Assembly: GCA_965234365.1 (NCBI GenBank)
Contig: OZ248345.1
Span: 1-64,000 of the forward strand
Origin: Planktophila grossartii
Lineage (GTDB): Bacteria > Actinomycetota > Actinomycetes > Nanopelagicales > Nanopelagicaceae
Length of the DNA stretch: 64,000 nucleotides
Reading direction: 5' to 3'
A program made the translations under genes and the position numbers. Shown piece after piece: positions 44,522 to 54,159 of the stretch. A model generated the notes under the pieces. That model made no database searches. It was given only the letters and a program-made list of their open reading frames with translations, and was not told the origin of the DNA. The stretch's first letter is position 1. The number at the start of each line of letters is the position of its first letter.

Positions 44522-45623
44522 TTGTAAGCAAATCCAAAATAGCTCGGAAGTTTTTCTTTTGATCGAAGCGATTCTCTATGTCTCTTCTTGCATCCTTTTC
44601 AAATTTCTCTATATTCACATTATTTCTAATTAGAAGTTCAACAGCTTGAAGAAGGCTGAATTCAGGACCGCATAGAAGGCCATCATTCCTATCACTAATG
44701 ACTTCCTCGCTTCCCGTATTTAGCCTTGCTATTGAAACTAATCCCGTAGCTCGAGCTTCCAATAAGGCATAAGAAGTCGCTTCAAAATTGCTGTTTAAAA
44801 TAAAATATTTGCTTCGAGCGTAAATCGCACTCAGCTCTTGTTGACTCTTATTACCTAGGAAAGTCACCCTCGCCTTTAATTTCACACTCAATTCTTTCAG
44901 GTCCTTCTCTTCTGGGCCCGCCCCCACCAATCCAAGTGATAAGCCGGTCTTTGCTGCGACTTCAATTACTTCACGTAATCCTTTCCACTTTACGAGTCGC
45001 GATACGCAGAGCAAGTCGAAGTCGTGGTCATTATTTCTTAAGAATGGAAAGTCTTCTAGCGAAATAGAATTATAAATCACCCTAACTTTTTGAGACTTAG
45101 CACCCCACAGTATTGCAAGATTGGAAAGATGGCGGGAAGGAACTACAACTTGACTCGACCGCGAGATTGAATAGTGGAACAGGAACCGCATAACTCGCAG
45201 AGAAAACTTCAAGTGCTCATGCTGAAACGAATCAATGTCTGATGAGGTTAAATTTATATTTCTTGCACGTTCCCAGACTATATCGCCTGGGATCTTGGTA
45301 ATAAATTTTATCGGGAAGATTATTCGGAGAAGTGCGATTTCTAGAAAGCAACCATTTGCAATAATGCGGTAACCTCGTAAATATGCCCAAAGAATTTTCA
45401 GACACATCAACAAATATCGAATGGGAAGTGGAAAAGCTCTACTCAACTGGAATATGACAAGATTACGTCTCTTAATCTTGCGCGACTTGCCGTCACAATA
45501 GGTAAGAATTTTGACTCTTACCCCTGATTCAAGGGAAAATTCCGAAAAGTGTTCTGCAAACGTAGCTGGCCCACCCACCTCAGGCGGGTAAATGCCGGTG
45601 AGAATACATATCTTCTTTGCCAC
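44514..45623 (-). CDS. Glycosyltransferase family 4
   Basis: 369 residues. Starts with ICILTGIYPPEVGGPATFAEH, the N-terminal glycine loop of GT4 enzymes. LLCVSRLVKWKGLREVIEV marks the domain join; YFILNSNFEATSYALLEARATG gives the donor site with Glu-x7-Glu. The GTG start is set by a TAAATT -10 hexamer six bases upstream. First gene of a two-gene run. Confidence 0.88.
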   Translation of the reverse strand: MAKKICILTGIYPPEVGGPATFAEHFSEFSLESGVRVKILTYCDGKSRKIKRRNLVIFQLSRAFPLPIRYLLMCLKILWAYLRGYRIIANGCFLEIALLRIIFPIKFITKIPGDIVWERARNINLTSSDIDSFQHEHLKFSLRVMRFLFHYSISRSSQVVVPSRHLSNLAILWGAKSQKVRVIYNSISLEDFPFLRNNDHDFDLLCVSRLVKWKGLREVIEVAAKTGLSLGLVGAGPEEKDLKELSVKLKARVTFLGNKSQQELSAIYARSKYFILNSNFEATSYALLEARATGLVSIARLNTGSEEVISDRNDGLLCGPEFSLLQAVELLIRNNVNIEKFEKDARRDIENRFDQKKNFRAILDLLTND

Positions 45624-45629
45624 TCAACC

Positions 45630-45635
45630 AATTTA
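45630..45635 (-). promoter_or_regulatory. Leaderless -10 hexamer (TAAATT)
   Basis: On the minus strand TAAATT is followed by six bases (GGTTGA) and the GTG at 45623. Confidence 0.5.
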
Positions 45636-45668
45636 CTCTACGAACATTATATTTATAGGATTACTTAG

Positions 45669-45674
45669 TAGGCT
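45669..45674 (+). promoter_or_regulatory. Leaderless -10 hexamer for the ABC flippase gene (TAGGCT)
   Basis: TAGGCT is followed by six bases (AAGCCT) and GTG at 45681. No ribosome site fits, and both neighbours of this 57-base divergent gap show the same leaderless pattern. Confidence 0.55.
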
Positions 45675-45680
45675 AAGCCT

Positions 45681-47519
45681 GTGAGGAAATCTATAAATGA
45701 GATTCGCGATTCCTCGATTCTCGTACGGTCACTAAGAGTCTTAACCCACGCTGAGCGCAGAAAAATCTATTCCGTAGTCGTACTTCAAGTACTGCTCGGA
45801 TTATTGGATTTGGTTGGCGTAGGAATTGTGGGGCTTCTGGGTGCGTTGACCATAACTGGCGTAGGTTCGAAGGCACCAGGTAATCGAGTAAGTGCCGCCT
45901 TAGAATTTTTGAGGATTCAAGATTCAAGTCTTCAAACCCAAGCAACTATTCTTGGGTTATTGGCGGCATCCACACTGATTCTAAAGACACTGGTTTCTGT
46001 TTACTTTGTTCGGAGAGTAACTTTTTTCTTGAGTCGAAGAGGTGCGGTTTTATCAGGGCGATTAATTTCAAAATTGCTTTCCCGCTCTCTCATCGAAGTG
46101 CAGAATAAATCGACTCAACAAACACTGTATGCGGTCACCTCAGGAGTGGATGCAATCACAATGGGTGTCCTGAACGTTGCAGTTCAATTGAGTTCAGACC
46201 TCTCCTTACTGGTAATTATGGGAGTGGGGCTCTTTGTGGTTGATCCAACTATTGCCATAAGTACTTTTGTCGTCTTTGCAGTAGTAGCGCTAGTTCTATA
46301 TAAACTCTTGGAAGTAAGAAGCCGAATGCTCGGCATGCTACAAACTGAATATATGATCGAAAATTCTGAAAAGACTTTAGAAGTTCTAAACGCCTACAGA
46401 GAATTAGTAGTGAGAAATAGAAGAGGTTACTATGCCGAAGAAATTGGAAAAATTCGTCTGAAATTGGCGAATACATTGGCTGAAAAATCTTTCATGCCAA
46501 ATATCAGCAAGTATGTAATTGAAATTACAGTTGTTCTAGGATTTCTTGCAATTGCCGGAATCCAGTTCCGTTTAAATGATGCGTCACATGCAGTAGCTGT
46601 GCTGTCGGTGTTTATGGCGGCGAGTACAAGAATTGCTCCAGCAGTCCTCAGAATGCAACAAGGTGCTCTCATAATTCGAAGCGGATTTGGATCAGCCGGA
46701 CCAACACTTGACATGATTGAAGAACTTCAAAGCATTGCCCCTATTGAAAATATCACAAACGAAGTCTTAATTGACCATAAGAATTTTGATCCTAGCGTGG
46801 TACTCAAAAATATTTCACTAAAATATCCATCTCGAAATACCAATGCGCTCACAGATGTATCTTTAGAAATTACCCCGGGTGAAGTGGTCGCTTTAGTGGG
46901 GAGTTCAGGAGCGGGTAAGACCTCCCTAGTGGACGTCATCCTTGGGGTAGTGACGCCAAATTCAGGAGAAGTTCGAATCAATAACCAACCCCCACTCGAA
47001 GCAATCTCTAATTTTCCTGGAGCGATTGGCTATGTTCCCCAAGATGTAATGATCATGAATGGCACTTTACGCTCTAACATTTCAATGGGATTTCCACTCG
47101 AAGCGGCGACCGATGAATTAGTGCAGAAGACGGTGCGCATTGCACAACTAGAGACTTACGTAAATGAACTGGAGTTGGGACTTGAGACTCTAGTTGGGGA
47201 CCGCGGGGCAAAGATGAGTGGCGGTCAACGCCAAAGATTGGGAATTGCCAGGGCGCTATTTACTCAGCCGCGATTACTAATCTTAGATGAAGCGACAAGT
47301 TCTTTGGATGGAGAAACAGAAGCCAATATCTCTGATGCCGTCCAAGGCCTAAGAGGAGATGTAACAGTCATCATTATTGCTCATAGGCTTTCAACGATTA
47401 GAAATGCAGATGCTGTTGTGTACCTAGACGAAGGCAAAATTTTAGCTATTGGGACATTTGATGAAGTGAGAGCTGCTGTTCCAGATTTTGATCAACAAGC
47501 ATCACTGATGGGCCTATAA
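45681..47519 (+). CDS. ABC transporter, fused membrane and ATPase domains (glycan flippase type)
   Basis: 612 residues: a six-helix membrane domain (about 30-330) and a nucleotide-binding domain (about 370-600) with Walker A GSSGAGKTS, signature MSGGQRQRLGIARAL and Walker B LLILDEATSSLD. The layout is that of PglK/MsbA-like half-transporters. Its place among glycosyltransferases suggests it flips lipid-linked glycan across the membrane. It works as a dimer. GTG start as set by the upstream hexamer. Its 3' end overlaps the convergent gene by six bases. Confidence 0.9.
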   Translation: MRKSINEIRDSSILVRSLRVLTHAERRKIYSVVVLQVLLGLLDLVGVGIVGLLGALTITGVGSKAPGNRVSAALEFLRIQDSSLQTQATILGLLAASTLILKTLVSVYFVRRVTFFLSRRGAVLSGRLISKLLSRSLIEVQNKSTQQTLYAVTSGVDAITMGVLNVAVQLSSDLSLLVIMGVGLFVVDPTIAISTFVVFAVVALVLYKLLEVRSRMLGMLQTEYMIENSEKTLEVLNAYRELVVRNRRGYYAEEIGKIRLKLANTLAEKSFMPNISKYVIEITVVLGFLAIAGIQFRLNDASHAVAVLSVFMAASTRIAPAVLRMQQGALIIRSGFGSAGPTLDMIEELQSIAPIENITNEVLIDHKNFDPSVVLKNISLKYPSRNTNALTDVSLEITPGEVVALVGSSGAGKTSLVDVILGVVTPNSGEVRINNQPPLEAISNFPGAIGYVPQDVMIMNGTLRSNISMGFPLEAATDELVQKTVRIAQLETYVNELELGLETLVGDRGAKMSGGQRQRLGIARALFTQPRLLILDEATSSLDGETEANISDAVQGLRGDVTVIIIAHRLSTIRNADAVVYLDEGKILAIGTFDEVRAAVPDFDQQASLMGL

Positions 47520-48446
47520 ATTTTTTAGAGATTGACCTGCCATGAAAATTGGCTCAACATCTCCTTGAAGTCTTAACCATATTGAGTGAGTAATTTCGGA
47601 GGAGAGATTTGGAAAAGGCAACTCTTGATATCTGCTGAGAACTTCTCTACGAGTCCCTTTATTCCAAATTATGTTAAATTCGGCGGAATCAACTACAACG
47701 AAGTAATCTCTATAAACTTCAAGGCTTCTCCTCAAGCTCACATCCGCATTCGCCCCGATATTTTGTAAGTATGAATGGATTAAATACTTTTCACTTATGA
47801 AGTTCTCTTCAACTTGTGAAACGAAATTGCAACCCCAAAATCTAGCCAGATTCTTAGTACTGGAATACATAATTTGATCGGTGAGCGAGTACTCCCTGAA
47901 AAGAAAAGAATTGAATCCTGGCACAATAATTCGATCATGGTCCCATTCAGAATATTTTGTAAAGAAGTAATCACAAGAATTGAGAAATGTTTCTGAGAAG
48001 AGGAATAAATCGGATCTGGTTTTTAGAACTCTTTCAATACCAAGCGCTTCAATAAATTCCAGGCCAGCTCTCGTTGATGCAATTTGCAAATTAATGTTCG
48101 AGGGTCCTGCGAAGATAGGTTTTTTAGTTTTTACAAGGTGGAAATTTGGAAACTCCATCTCTTCAAAAATTGTTGTATCTTGAGAATCCCATGTTGAGAG
48201 AACGACACGACTTTCAGGGTAAAGCTTGCAATACCGCTCACAAATATCAAATGTGGAATGCGGATCTTGATAGATCGGTCCTTGAATTAATATTGCAGAA
48301 TTTAGAACTTTCCCAACTGCGAGATCCCTGATTTCAACATCGGGGAAAACCGGCAGCCTTCGCGACCAGATAGTCGATACTGAATTTGTCCTTCGGTCGA
48401 ACAGCGCCAGGATCCGACTGATTAATGAGTCGAGCGCTCGGTTCAC
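47514..48446 (-). CDS. WavE-type glycan synthesis protein
   Basis: 310 residues. ILIQGPIYQDPHSTFDICERY, ESRVVLSTWDSQD and VLKTRSDLFLFS match the WavE lipopolysaccharide-synthesis family pattern (PF07507), a presumed glycosyltransferase of outer glycans. GTG start; the promoter is not clear (TACTGG lacks the last T of the common hexamer). Stands alone on the minus strand between the flippase and the membrane-protein gene. Confidence 0.72.
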   Translation of the reverse strand: MNRALDSLISRILALFDRRTNSVSTIWSRRLPVFPDVEIRDLAVGKVLNSAILIQGPIYQDPHSTFDICERYCKLYPESRVVLSTWDSQDTTIFEEMEFPNFHLVKTKKPIFAGPSNINLQIASTRAGLEFIEALGIERVLKTRSDLFLFSETFLNSCDYFFTKYSEWDHDRIIVPGFNSFLFREYSLTDQIMYSSTKNLARFWGCNFVSQVEENFISEKYLIHSYLQNIGANADVSLRRSLEVYRDYFVVVDSAEFNIIWNKGTRREVLSRYQELPFPNLSSEITHSIWLRLQGDVEPIFMAGQSLKNL

Positions 48447-48519
48447 AATGCCCCCAGTAATCCTTAAAGTTAATTCTTGAATTATCTTACATAGCGCGTC
48501 ATTCCCGCCTTAAGTGCCT

Positions 48520-48525
48520 TATCTT
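48520..48525 (+). promoter_or_regulatory. Leaderless -10 hexamer (TATCTT)
   Basis: TATCTT is followed by six bases (AGCGTT) and GTG at 48532. This favours the GTG at 48532 over another in-frame GTG at 48514. Confidence 0.55.
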
Positions 48526-48531
48526 AGCGTT

Positions 48532-49896
48532 GTGAGAATTGGAGCCACGCAAAAGAAGACCGACCCGGCGCTGAATTTTCCCAAAAAGATTTCAAGTTTT
48601 TTACCCATAGTATTTGGCACACTCACTTTTCTTGCGCGTTTTCCAGCTCAAGGTGGCGAGGATATTGGCAACGCCAGGAAAAACATTTACAGCCAGGACC
48701 CAACTGATTTCTGGGGTGGAGTAAGCTCAATAGTTTATGGTCATTTTCCAACAATCGCAGTTATAAACTGGGAAACTTTGCTTATAGCTTGCCAGATAGC
48801 AGTCGGAACATTTTCGTTATCAATTTTGATGCGAAGAGCTAAATCACAATCGACCAAGGCAATAATCTGGCAATTATTATTGGCATATATATCAATTTTG
48901 TTTTGTTCCCAAGGAACCAGAGACGGACTTCAATTTACGCTTTTACTTGCAGGATTCACAATTGGTCTGCAGCTGATAAATCTCAGTAAACCAATTGTAA
49001 AAAAGATCATCTGCCTAACAATAATTATCGCAGGAACTTCTTTAAGGCCTTGGCTTGGCATTGCTCTAGTTCCTTTAGTTATTTACATGTTGCGAATGTG
49101 GTCCATAGCAAATCACAGCAAAATTTCATTTAAGAAAATCACAGCGGTTACAATTCTTGTCGCAATCACTCCCTTAGGAATAGAAATCGGCGCCACGAGA
49201 GCTCAAGATTTGACCCCCTCCTACCCTCAGCAGCAAGTAATGATCATGGACTCAGCTGCAACTTATTGTTGGGGAATAAATGAGGCCTCGGCAGAGAGGG
49301 CACTTGCGTCTTTGAAGTTGTTTACTTCGGACCCAGAAATTGGCCAAAAAATCTGTCAATTCTTTAGGGCGGATACCTGGTTGAGCCTCACGAAAAGCTC
49401 GCAGCCATCTAATTCAAGTTTATCTACCGATTTTTGGCTTATAAAGGCAGGAGATGAAGTTAAATACCACCAGCTTCAATCCCTCTGGATTCAGAATATA
49501 TTCAAGGACCCCATCACTTATATTCAAAATAAATCATTCTTTTTTATCAAGTTAGCTATTGCAAGTGAGATGAGAAATATTCATCTCTTGAATTCGGACG
49601 ATTGGTTTTCCTTCGTTCAAAATATGTATATCGCAATTTATGACTTAGTTCTCGCCACTCACCTTTTGTCGCTACTTTTCGTTTGGATCGGAATCTATGG
49701 GTATTCCGTGAGGAGAAAGAACCAAAATCCTCAAAGAGATCTCAATCTTATTCTGTTAGTCGTCTATAGCGTGCTTTGGGGGGTATTGTCCTCAATCGCC
49801 TATATCGGAAGCAATGGACGTTATACATACACCGCGTCGCTATTGGTTTTAATCCTTTTGACTTTCAAAGAAAAAATAATCAAGGATTCGCAATGA
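48532..49896 (+). CDS. Polytopic membrane protein, possible GT-C or glycan polymerase
   Basis: 454 residues with about nine to ten hydrophobic segments and one larger soluble loop (about 225-320). No firm family motif is visible. EDIGNARKNIYSQDPTDFW early on and CSQGTRDGLQFTLLL are charged loops of the kind that carry active residues in membrane glycosyltransferases. It overlaps the Alg5-like gene (ATGA), so the two should work together: the Alg5-like enzyme makes a polyprenyl-phosphate sugar and a GT-C protein would use it outside. Wzy-type polymerase is the other option. Confidence 0.55.
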   Translation: MRIGATQKKTDPALNFPKKISSFLPIVFGTLTFLARFPAQGGEDIGNARKNIYSQDPTDFWGGVSSIVYGHFPTIAVINWETLLIACQIAVGTFSLSILMRRAKSQSTKAIIWQLLLAYISILFCSQGTRDGLQFTLLLAGFTIGLQLINLSKPIVKKIICLTIIIAGTSLRPWLGIALVPLVIYMLRMWSIANHSKISFKKITAVTILVAITPLGIEIGATRAQDLTPSYPQQQVMIMDSAATYCWGINEASAERALASLKLFTSDPEIGQKICQFFRADTWLSLTKSSQPSNSSLSTDFWLIKAGDEVKYHQLQSLWIQNIFKDPITYIQNKSFFFIKLAIASEMRNIHLLNSDDWFSFVQNMYIAIYDLVLATHLLSLLFVWIGIYGYSVRRKNQNPQRDLNLILLVVYSVLWGVLSSIAYIGSNGRYTYTASLLVLILLTFKEKIIKDSQ

Positions 49897-50648
49897 AACC
49901 TATTGGAATCGTAGTGCCATGTTACAACGAGGAATTGAGAATTGACGTCAAGTATTGGCAAGAAATTATCGGGGAAAACGAAAATGTGTATTGGGTATTT
50001 GTTGATGATGGAAGCAAAGACAGGACCCGTATCGTCTTGAGAGAGATGTTGAATTATGAGAATGTCAAATTACTCGCCTTGGAGAAAAATCAGGGAAAGT
50101 CAGAAGCCGTCCGTTTCGGAATGAGAGAGCTTCTTCGGAGAAATGAATCCATATTTGCAATTGGATTTCTCGATTCCGACTCAGCATTCACGGCCTCCGA
50201 TGTCGAAAGAATGATTGATCTCTGCGATGAAAAATTCAAAGACAAAAATAGTCAAATTAATATTCTAATTTCTTCGAGGGTTAAACTGGCCGGACGCAGT
50301 ATCACAAGGGATCTCAAGCGCCATTACATAAGTCGAGTACTTTTAACTGTAATCAATTGGAAATGGAGCGGTGCGCCTTATGACACTCAATCAGGATTCA
50401 AGATTTTCAAAAACTCAAGCACATTAGAAGTTGCAACCGAACTGCCATTTCAAACAAAATGGTTCGTTGATTTAGAACTATTCGCACGATCAGGTGCGAT
50501 GAATGGACCCAATCAAATATGGGAAGAACCTGTTCATTCTTGGAAAGAAGTTCCAGGATCGAAAATTGGATTGAAATCGTCCGTAAAGATTCTGAAAGAA
50601 ATCGTATTAATAATGAAAATTCTAAGTCGAGCTAGGAGTAACTACTAA
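49893..50648 (+). CDS. Family 2 glycosyltransferase, polyprenyl-phosphate sugar synthase (Alg5-like)
   Basis: 251 residues. IGIVVPCYNEELRIDVKYW, FVDDGSKDRT, EKNQGKSEAVRFGM and IGFLDSDSAF (DxD) give a clear GT2 enzyme close to dolichyl-phosphate beta-glucosyltransferases. The YDTQSGFKIFKN stretch also fits. It would move a hexose to undecaprenyl phosphate. The ATG at 49893 overlaps the stop of the membrane-protein gene; an in-frame start 117 bases upstream lies inside that gene. No C-terminal membrane helices are present, so the flip step needs another protein. Confidence 0.88.
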   Translation: MKPIGIVVPCYNEELRIDVKYWQEIIGENENVYWVFVDDGSKDRTRIVLREMLNYENVKLLALEKNQGKSEAVRFGMRELLRRNESIFAIGFLDSDSAFTASDVERMIDLCDEKFKDKNSQINILISSRVKLAGRSITRDLKRHYISRVLLTVINWKWSGAPYDTQSGFKIFKNSSTLEVATELPFQTKWFVDLELFARSGAMNGPNQIWEEPVHSWKEVPGSKIGLKSSVKILKEIVLIMKILSRARSNY

Positions 50649-51365
50649 GTGGACCTCATAGAAACGCAGCTAGATAATCCGATTGAACACTGGTATTACA
50701 GGCACAAGTATTGGGCGATTAGAAAACAAATAGTTAAGAGACGGATTGAATTAAGCGAAATTCTCGACATTGGCGCCGGGTCGGCGCTTTTCAGTCTAGA
50801 ACTACAGAAGGAGTTTCCGGGAACCCGGGTTTTAGCGATTGATCCAGGATATTCAGATCGACAACTAGAAATGAGCGACTCAGGAGTTCAATATTCTAGA
50901 GAAAGTCCTTCAAACAAAGCTGATCTAATCCTGCTCACTGACGTTCTTGAACACGTGCCGGATGATGTTGAATTTTTATCAAATTATGTTGTGAATACCA
51001 TCGGTAATCCAACATTCATCATTACCGTGCCTGCATTCATGAGCCTATGGAGTAATCACGATGTGTACCTGAAGCATTTTCGACGTTACCGCAGGGGTCA
51101 TTTAGGCGAGGTACTATCGAAGTCGGGATTAGAAGTATTAGAGATAACGTACTTATATAGCTTGTTATTTCCCGTGGCATATATAAAGCGAAAAGCATTC
51201 AGCGGCAAAACACACCAATCAGACCTTAAGAAAAACAACCTCATTATTCAACGGACTTTAAACGAAATTCTTATCACGGACAGATTCTTTTCGAGGTTTT
51301 TGCCATTTGGCGTGAGCGTGCTTGCCGTTGCAATCAAAAGAGAAGCCAATGTTAAAGAATCTTAG
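50649..51365 (+). CDS. Class I SAM-dependent methyltransferase
   Basis: 238 residues. The SAM motif EILDIGAGSALFSLELQ (about 37-53), then LILLTDVLEHVPDDVEFL and LKHFRRYRRGHLGEVL, are as in UbiG/bioC-like methyltransferases of glycan clusters. GTG start directly after the Alg5-like gene, with AGGAG 10 bases upstream. Target unknown; sugar or lipid-linked glycan is likely from the context. Confidence 0.82.
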   Translation: MDLIETQLDNPIEHWYYRHKYWAIRKQIVKRRIELSEILDIGAGSALFSLELQKEFPGTRVLAIDPGYSDRQLEMSDSGVQYSRESPSNKADLILLTDVLEHVPDDVEFLSNYVVNTIGNPTFIITVPAFMSLWSNHDVYLKHFRRYRRGHLGEVLSKSGLEVLEITYLYSLLFPVAYIKRKAFSGKTHQSDLKKNNLIIQRTLNEILITDRFFSRFLPFGVSVLAVAIKREANVKES

Positions 51366-52146
51366 GAGATCATTTTGGTTGTTTCGCATGGAGAATAGAC
51401 ACCTATTCCACGATGTGAGGCGTTTTCTACGACCAACGGATAAACGTCATTTCAATGACACAATTCTGCATATGTTGGTTATGAATAAAAAAGAGTACAT
51501 CGACGCTGGGATTAAGTGCGCAGGTTCGTTCTTAGAACATAACCAAGCAAGAAAAGTTGCGTTCTACGTGGATCACGACAACGAGGATTATTTAAGAAGA
51601 AAGTTAGCAAAATGGCAATTGGGTGAAATAAGCCGTGTGGAAGTGTTGACATCCAAGAATTCTTGGCAGCGACACAAACTAGAAATTATTCTCAAGAACA
51701 TGTCAAGCACCGATCTCTTCTGTGACGCTGACCTATATTGGAATGGACCAGTGGATGTATCAATGGCGCCGTTGTGCTTTGTCCGAGAGTATGTTTTAAG
51801 GGAAAATGAAACGTATGGGCAGTTACTAGAGATTCTTGGACTAGACAACAATAGTTATGCGATGGTCAATACTTCGGTTGTAGCTCTTGGAACATTCGCA
51901 AAAAACGAAACTCTACAAAAGGAAGTCTTCGAGATCTTTACAAAAATTCAGGAAATTTGTGAAGACTTTGCAATTTCGCTGGATCAACGTGAGAAAATTA
52001 AGCGGCTTTCTGAACAGCTTGCTCTCAGCATAGCCTTCACGCACGTGATTGCTGGAGAACTAAGATTTCTCAAGGATATCGACTCCCCCATGGACGGAGG
52101 AGTTGCTGAAAGTTTTTATTTGGGTACGACGCGAGGATGGAATTAG
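51349..52146 (+). CDS. Putative glycosyltransferase (DxD type)
   Basis: 265 residues. TDLFCDADLYWNGPVDV holds a DxD metal site and a GT8-like or capsule-synthesis-like layout; no firm family call. The ATG at 51349 lies inside the upstream gene (17-base overlap) with AAGAGAAG ahead of it; an in-frame ATG 27 bases earlier is possible. Function is inferred from the motif and from neighbours on both sides. Confidence 0.6.
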   Translation: MLKNLRRSFWLFRMENRHLFHDVRRFLRPTDKRHFNDTILHMLVMNKKEYIDAGIKCAGSFLEHNQARKVAFYVDHDNEDYLRRKLAKWQLGEISRVEVLTSKNSWQRHKLEIILKNMSSTDLFCDADLYWNGPVDVSMAPLCFVREYVLRENETYGQLLEILGLDNNSYAMVNTSVVALGTFAKNETLQKEVFEIFTKIQEICEDFAISLDQREKIKRLSEQLALSIAFTHVIAGELRFLKDIDSPMDGGVAESFYLGTTRGWN

Positions 52147-52147
52147 C

Positions 52148-53083
52148 ATGAGAATCTCATTAATCCCTCGCAATGGGCTAGGCAATAGACTGCAAGCGAT
52201 TACTTCGGCAATCATTCTTTCCAAGGATCTCAATGCAGAAGTAAGAATACTTTGGGGTAAAGAGACTCTCCTCCCTCTCAAAGCTGATGAGATTTTTTCT
52301 AATCCAACCCTTTCAAAAATATTTGAGGAATGCTCCGAAGGGCGAATCAGCTCAATGCTGGATGAAATACCAGAATTCCTGAGTACTCGCGATGAGGCAG
52401 GCGAAATATTTCTACGAGGAAATCGACTCGGTGAACAAAGGTTTATGAACAAGATCGCAAAATTACTAAGCTCCGAAAAAGACTACAAACAGTTGACAAT
52501 TGTTGCTGGTGGACAGTTTGAGCTCAAATCAAAACGCAATACCAGAGAATTCCAGAAGCGCCGCCATCTCGTTTATAGAGAATTAACATTAACTGAAGAG
52601 ATTAATAATGATGCCAATGAAATACTTGACTCACTTAAGAGACCATACCTAGCTCTACATTTGAGAAGTACAGATCGAGGAAACCAGTCGATTGCCGACC
52701 GAGTGCTTGTTCGAGAATGTATTAGGCAGCAAAAACGACAGAATATAGAGTCATTGCTTATCGTCGGCGACTCCACCCAAAGAATTGCGAAAGTTTGGCA
52801 ACTCTTCCAAGCAGAATCTATTGCACCTCAATTATCACCGGTGAACGATCTTTCTCGAACATCAGCAAGTGGGTCGAGAATGGCTCTATTGGATTGGATT
52901 CTATTGAGAAATGCCACAGCAATCGTTGCCTCCGAGAGCTCAACTTTTGCGGTTGAAGCTGCAGTCGCAGGGGGAATCTATGAGAATTCGATATTCTTGA
53001 GGCCAAATCTGTATAAACGATACAGAAATTACCTTAAGGAAAAAACTGCCCTTTATCGAAAATTCGGGGTAAATCCATTCTAG
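52148..53083 (+). CDS. Putative fucosyltransferase-like glycosyltransferase
   Basis: 311 residues. It begins ISLIPRNGLGNRLQAITSA, has YLALHLRSTDRGNQSIAD in the donor-site position of GT11/GT23-type enzymes and ends with ATAIVASESSTFAVEAAVAG. This is the same N-x-L-G-N/H-x-R plan as the two GT11-like genes to the left, in a more distant form. The ATG at 52148 follows AGGATGGA and begins at the fold; a longer frame upstream overlaps the previous gene. Last gene of a five-gene plus-strand run. Confidence 0.66.
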   Translation: MRISLIPRNGLGNRLQAITSAIILSKDLNAEVRILWGKETLLPLKADEIFSNPTLSKIFEECSEGRISSMLDEIPEFLSTRDEAGEIFLRGNRLGEQRFMNKIAKLLSSEKDYKQLTIVAGGQFELKSKRNTREFQKRRHLVYRELTLTEEINNDANEILDSLKRPYLALHLRSTDRGNQSIADRVLVRECIRQQKRQNIESLLIVGDSTQRIAKVWQLFQAESIAPQLSPVNDLSRTSASGSRMALLDWILLRNATAIVASESSTFAVEAAVAGGIYENSIFLRPNLYKRYRNYLKEKTALYRKFGVNPF

Positions 53084-53138
53084 CTTAGCCTGTAAAAGCA
53101 ACTCGAATGGAGAATCGTTCATTCAGGCAGATTAATTT

Positions 53139-54062
53139 TCATGGCTCTAAACTCTTAAAGAGAAAATTTGAGTATAGAAAAATATTCGCATCAAAAGCAT
53201 GAGACGCTACTTTTCTTAATCCATTAACCCCACCCGGAGAAATTTGGAATACTTCATAACGTTTTAATTGACTAGCTATTTGATAGAGAGAAGATCCGCG
53301 AAGTAAGTTACTTCTCGAATTTTCGACCTGGATAAATCTAGGCGGAAGATTCCTTAACAGTTCTTGGGCACCTGCCAATACTTCCAATTCAAATCCTTCG
53401 GTGTCAATTTTTAAGAGATCGATCCTGCTTCTCAAATTTTTAAAATAAGTATCCAGTGTCACAACTTGAGTCAATATTGGGCTCTGATTAATTTTCTTAG
53501 CTAGGCCAAACTCTGAAACCTCTTTAGACAATGTGGAGAGCTCAGTATTGTTCTCACTGACCCATAAATTCATAGCACCATTAAAGTTACCAACCGCAAA
53601 ATTTTCACACACTAGATTCTCATACTTTCCCTGCATCGCTTTTAGTACTTTGAACGAACTTTCTACCGGCTCGAATGCGAATACCGAGACCGACTCCTGG
53701 GACAAGAATCTTTCAGAGAAATTTCCCTTAGAGGCGCCCACGTCAACCACGATTGCCAAGTTTTGAGATTTGATGTATTTAATGTACTTCTCTTCCCCTT
53801 TGGACAGAGAAGGAATCTCACCTGATTTGTTCCCAGCAAAATCGAATCCGTAACCTAAATTTCGAAGAGACAGAATTAGTAGGAACCGATTGAATTTCTC
53901 AAAAAAAGGAATCCCAAAAACAAAACTAAAGAAAGAGGCGATTTTCTGGTACAAGTTTGACACGGCATAAGTTAACCGGTAATCGCTGCCCAACCGAAAC
54001 CAAGTGGACAGACGCGAACAAATAATTTCTAAGGCCAACCATTTAAAGGATGCCAGCTGCAA
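53139..54062 (-). CDS. FkbM-family methyltransferase
   Basis: 307 residues. AIVVDVGASKGNFSERFLS (SAM motif I) and DLLKIDTEGFELEVLAGAQ are clear FkbM signatures. A long hydrophobic N-terminal part (about 30-75) may hold it at the membrane. No in-frame ATG occurs before the middle of the gene, so the start must be a TTG or GTG; the TTG at 54062 is the first after a stop. Right border of the AT-rich glycan island. Confidence 0.82.
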   Translation of the reverse strand: MQLASFKWLALEIICSRLSTWFRLGSDYRLTYAVSNLYQKIASFFSFVFGIPFFEKFNRFLLILSLRNLGYGFDFAGNKSGEIPSLSKGEEKYIKYIKSQNLAIVVDVGASKGNFSERFLSQESVSVFAFEPVESSFKVLKAMQGKYENLVCENFAVGNFNGAMNLWVSENNTELSTLSKEVSEFGLAKKINQSPILTQVVTLDTYFKNLRSRIDLLKIDTEGFELEVLAGAQELLRNLPPRFIQVENSRSNLLRGSSLYQIASQLKRYEVFQISPGGVNGLRKVASHAFDANIFLYSNFLFKSLEP

Positions 54063-54159
54063 TTTGTAGTTTCAAGATCTAGTGCCCCCAAACAAACCTG
54101 GTGAGTCCCGAAAACAAAAATTAGGCGCCAAACGACCGACAAAATATGAAATGTCCGTT

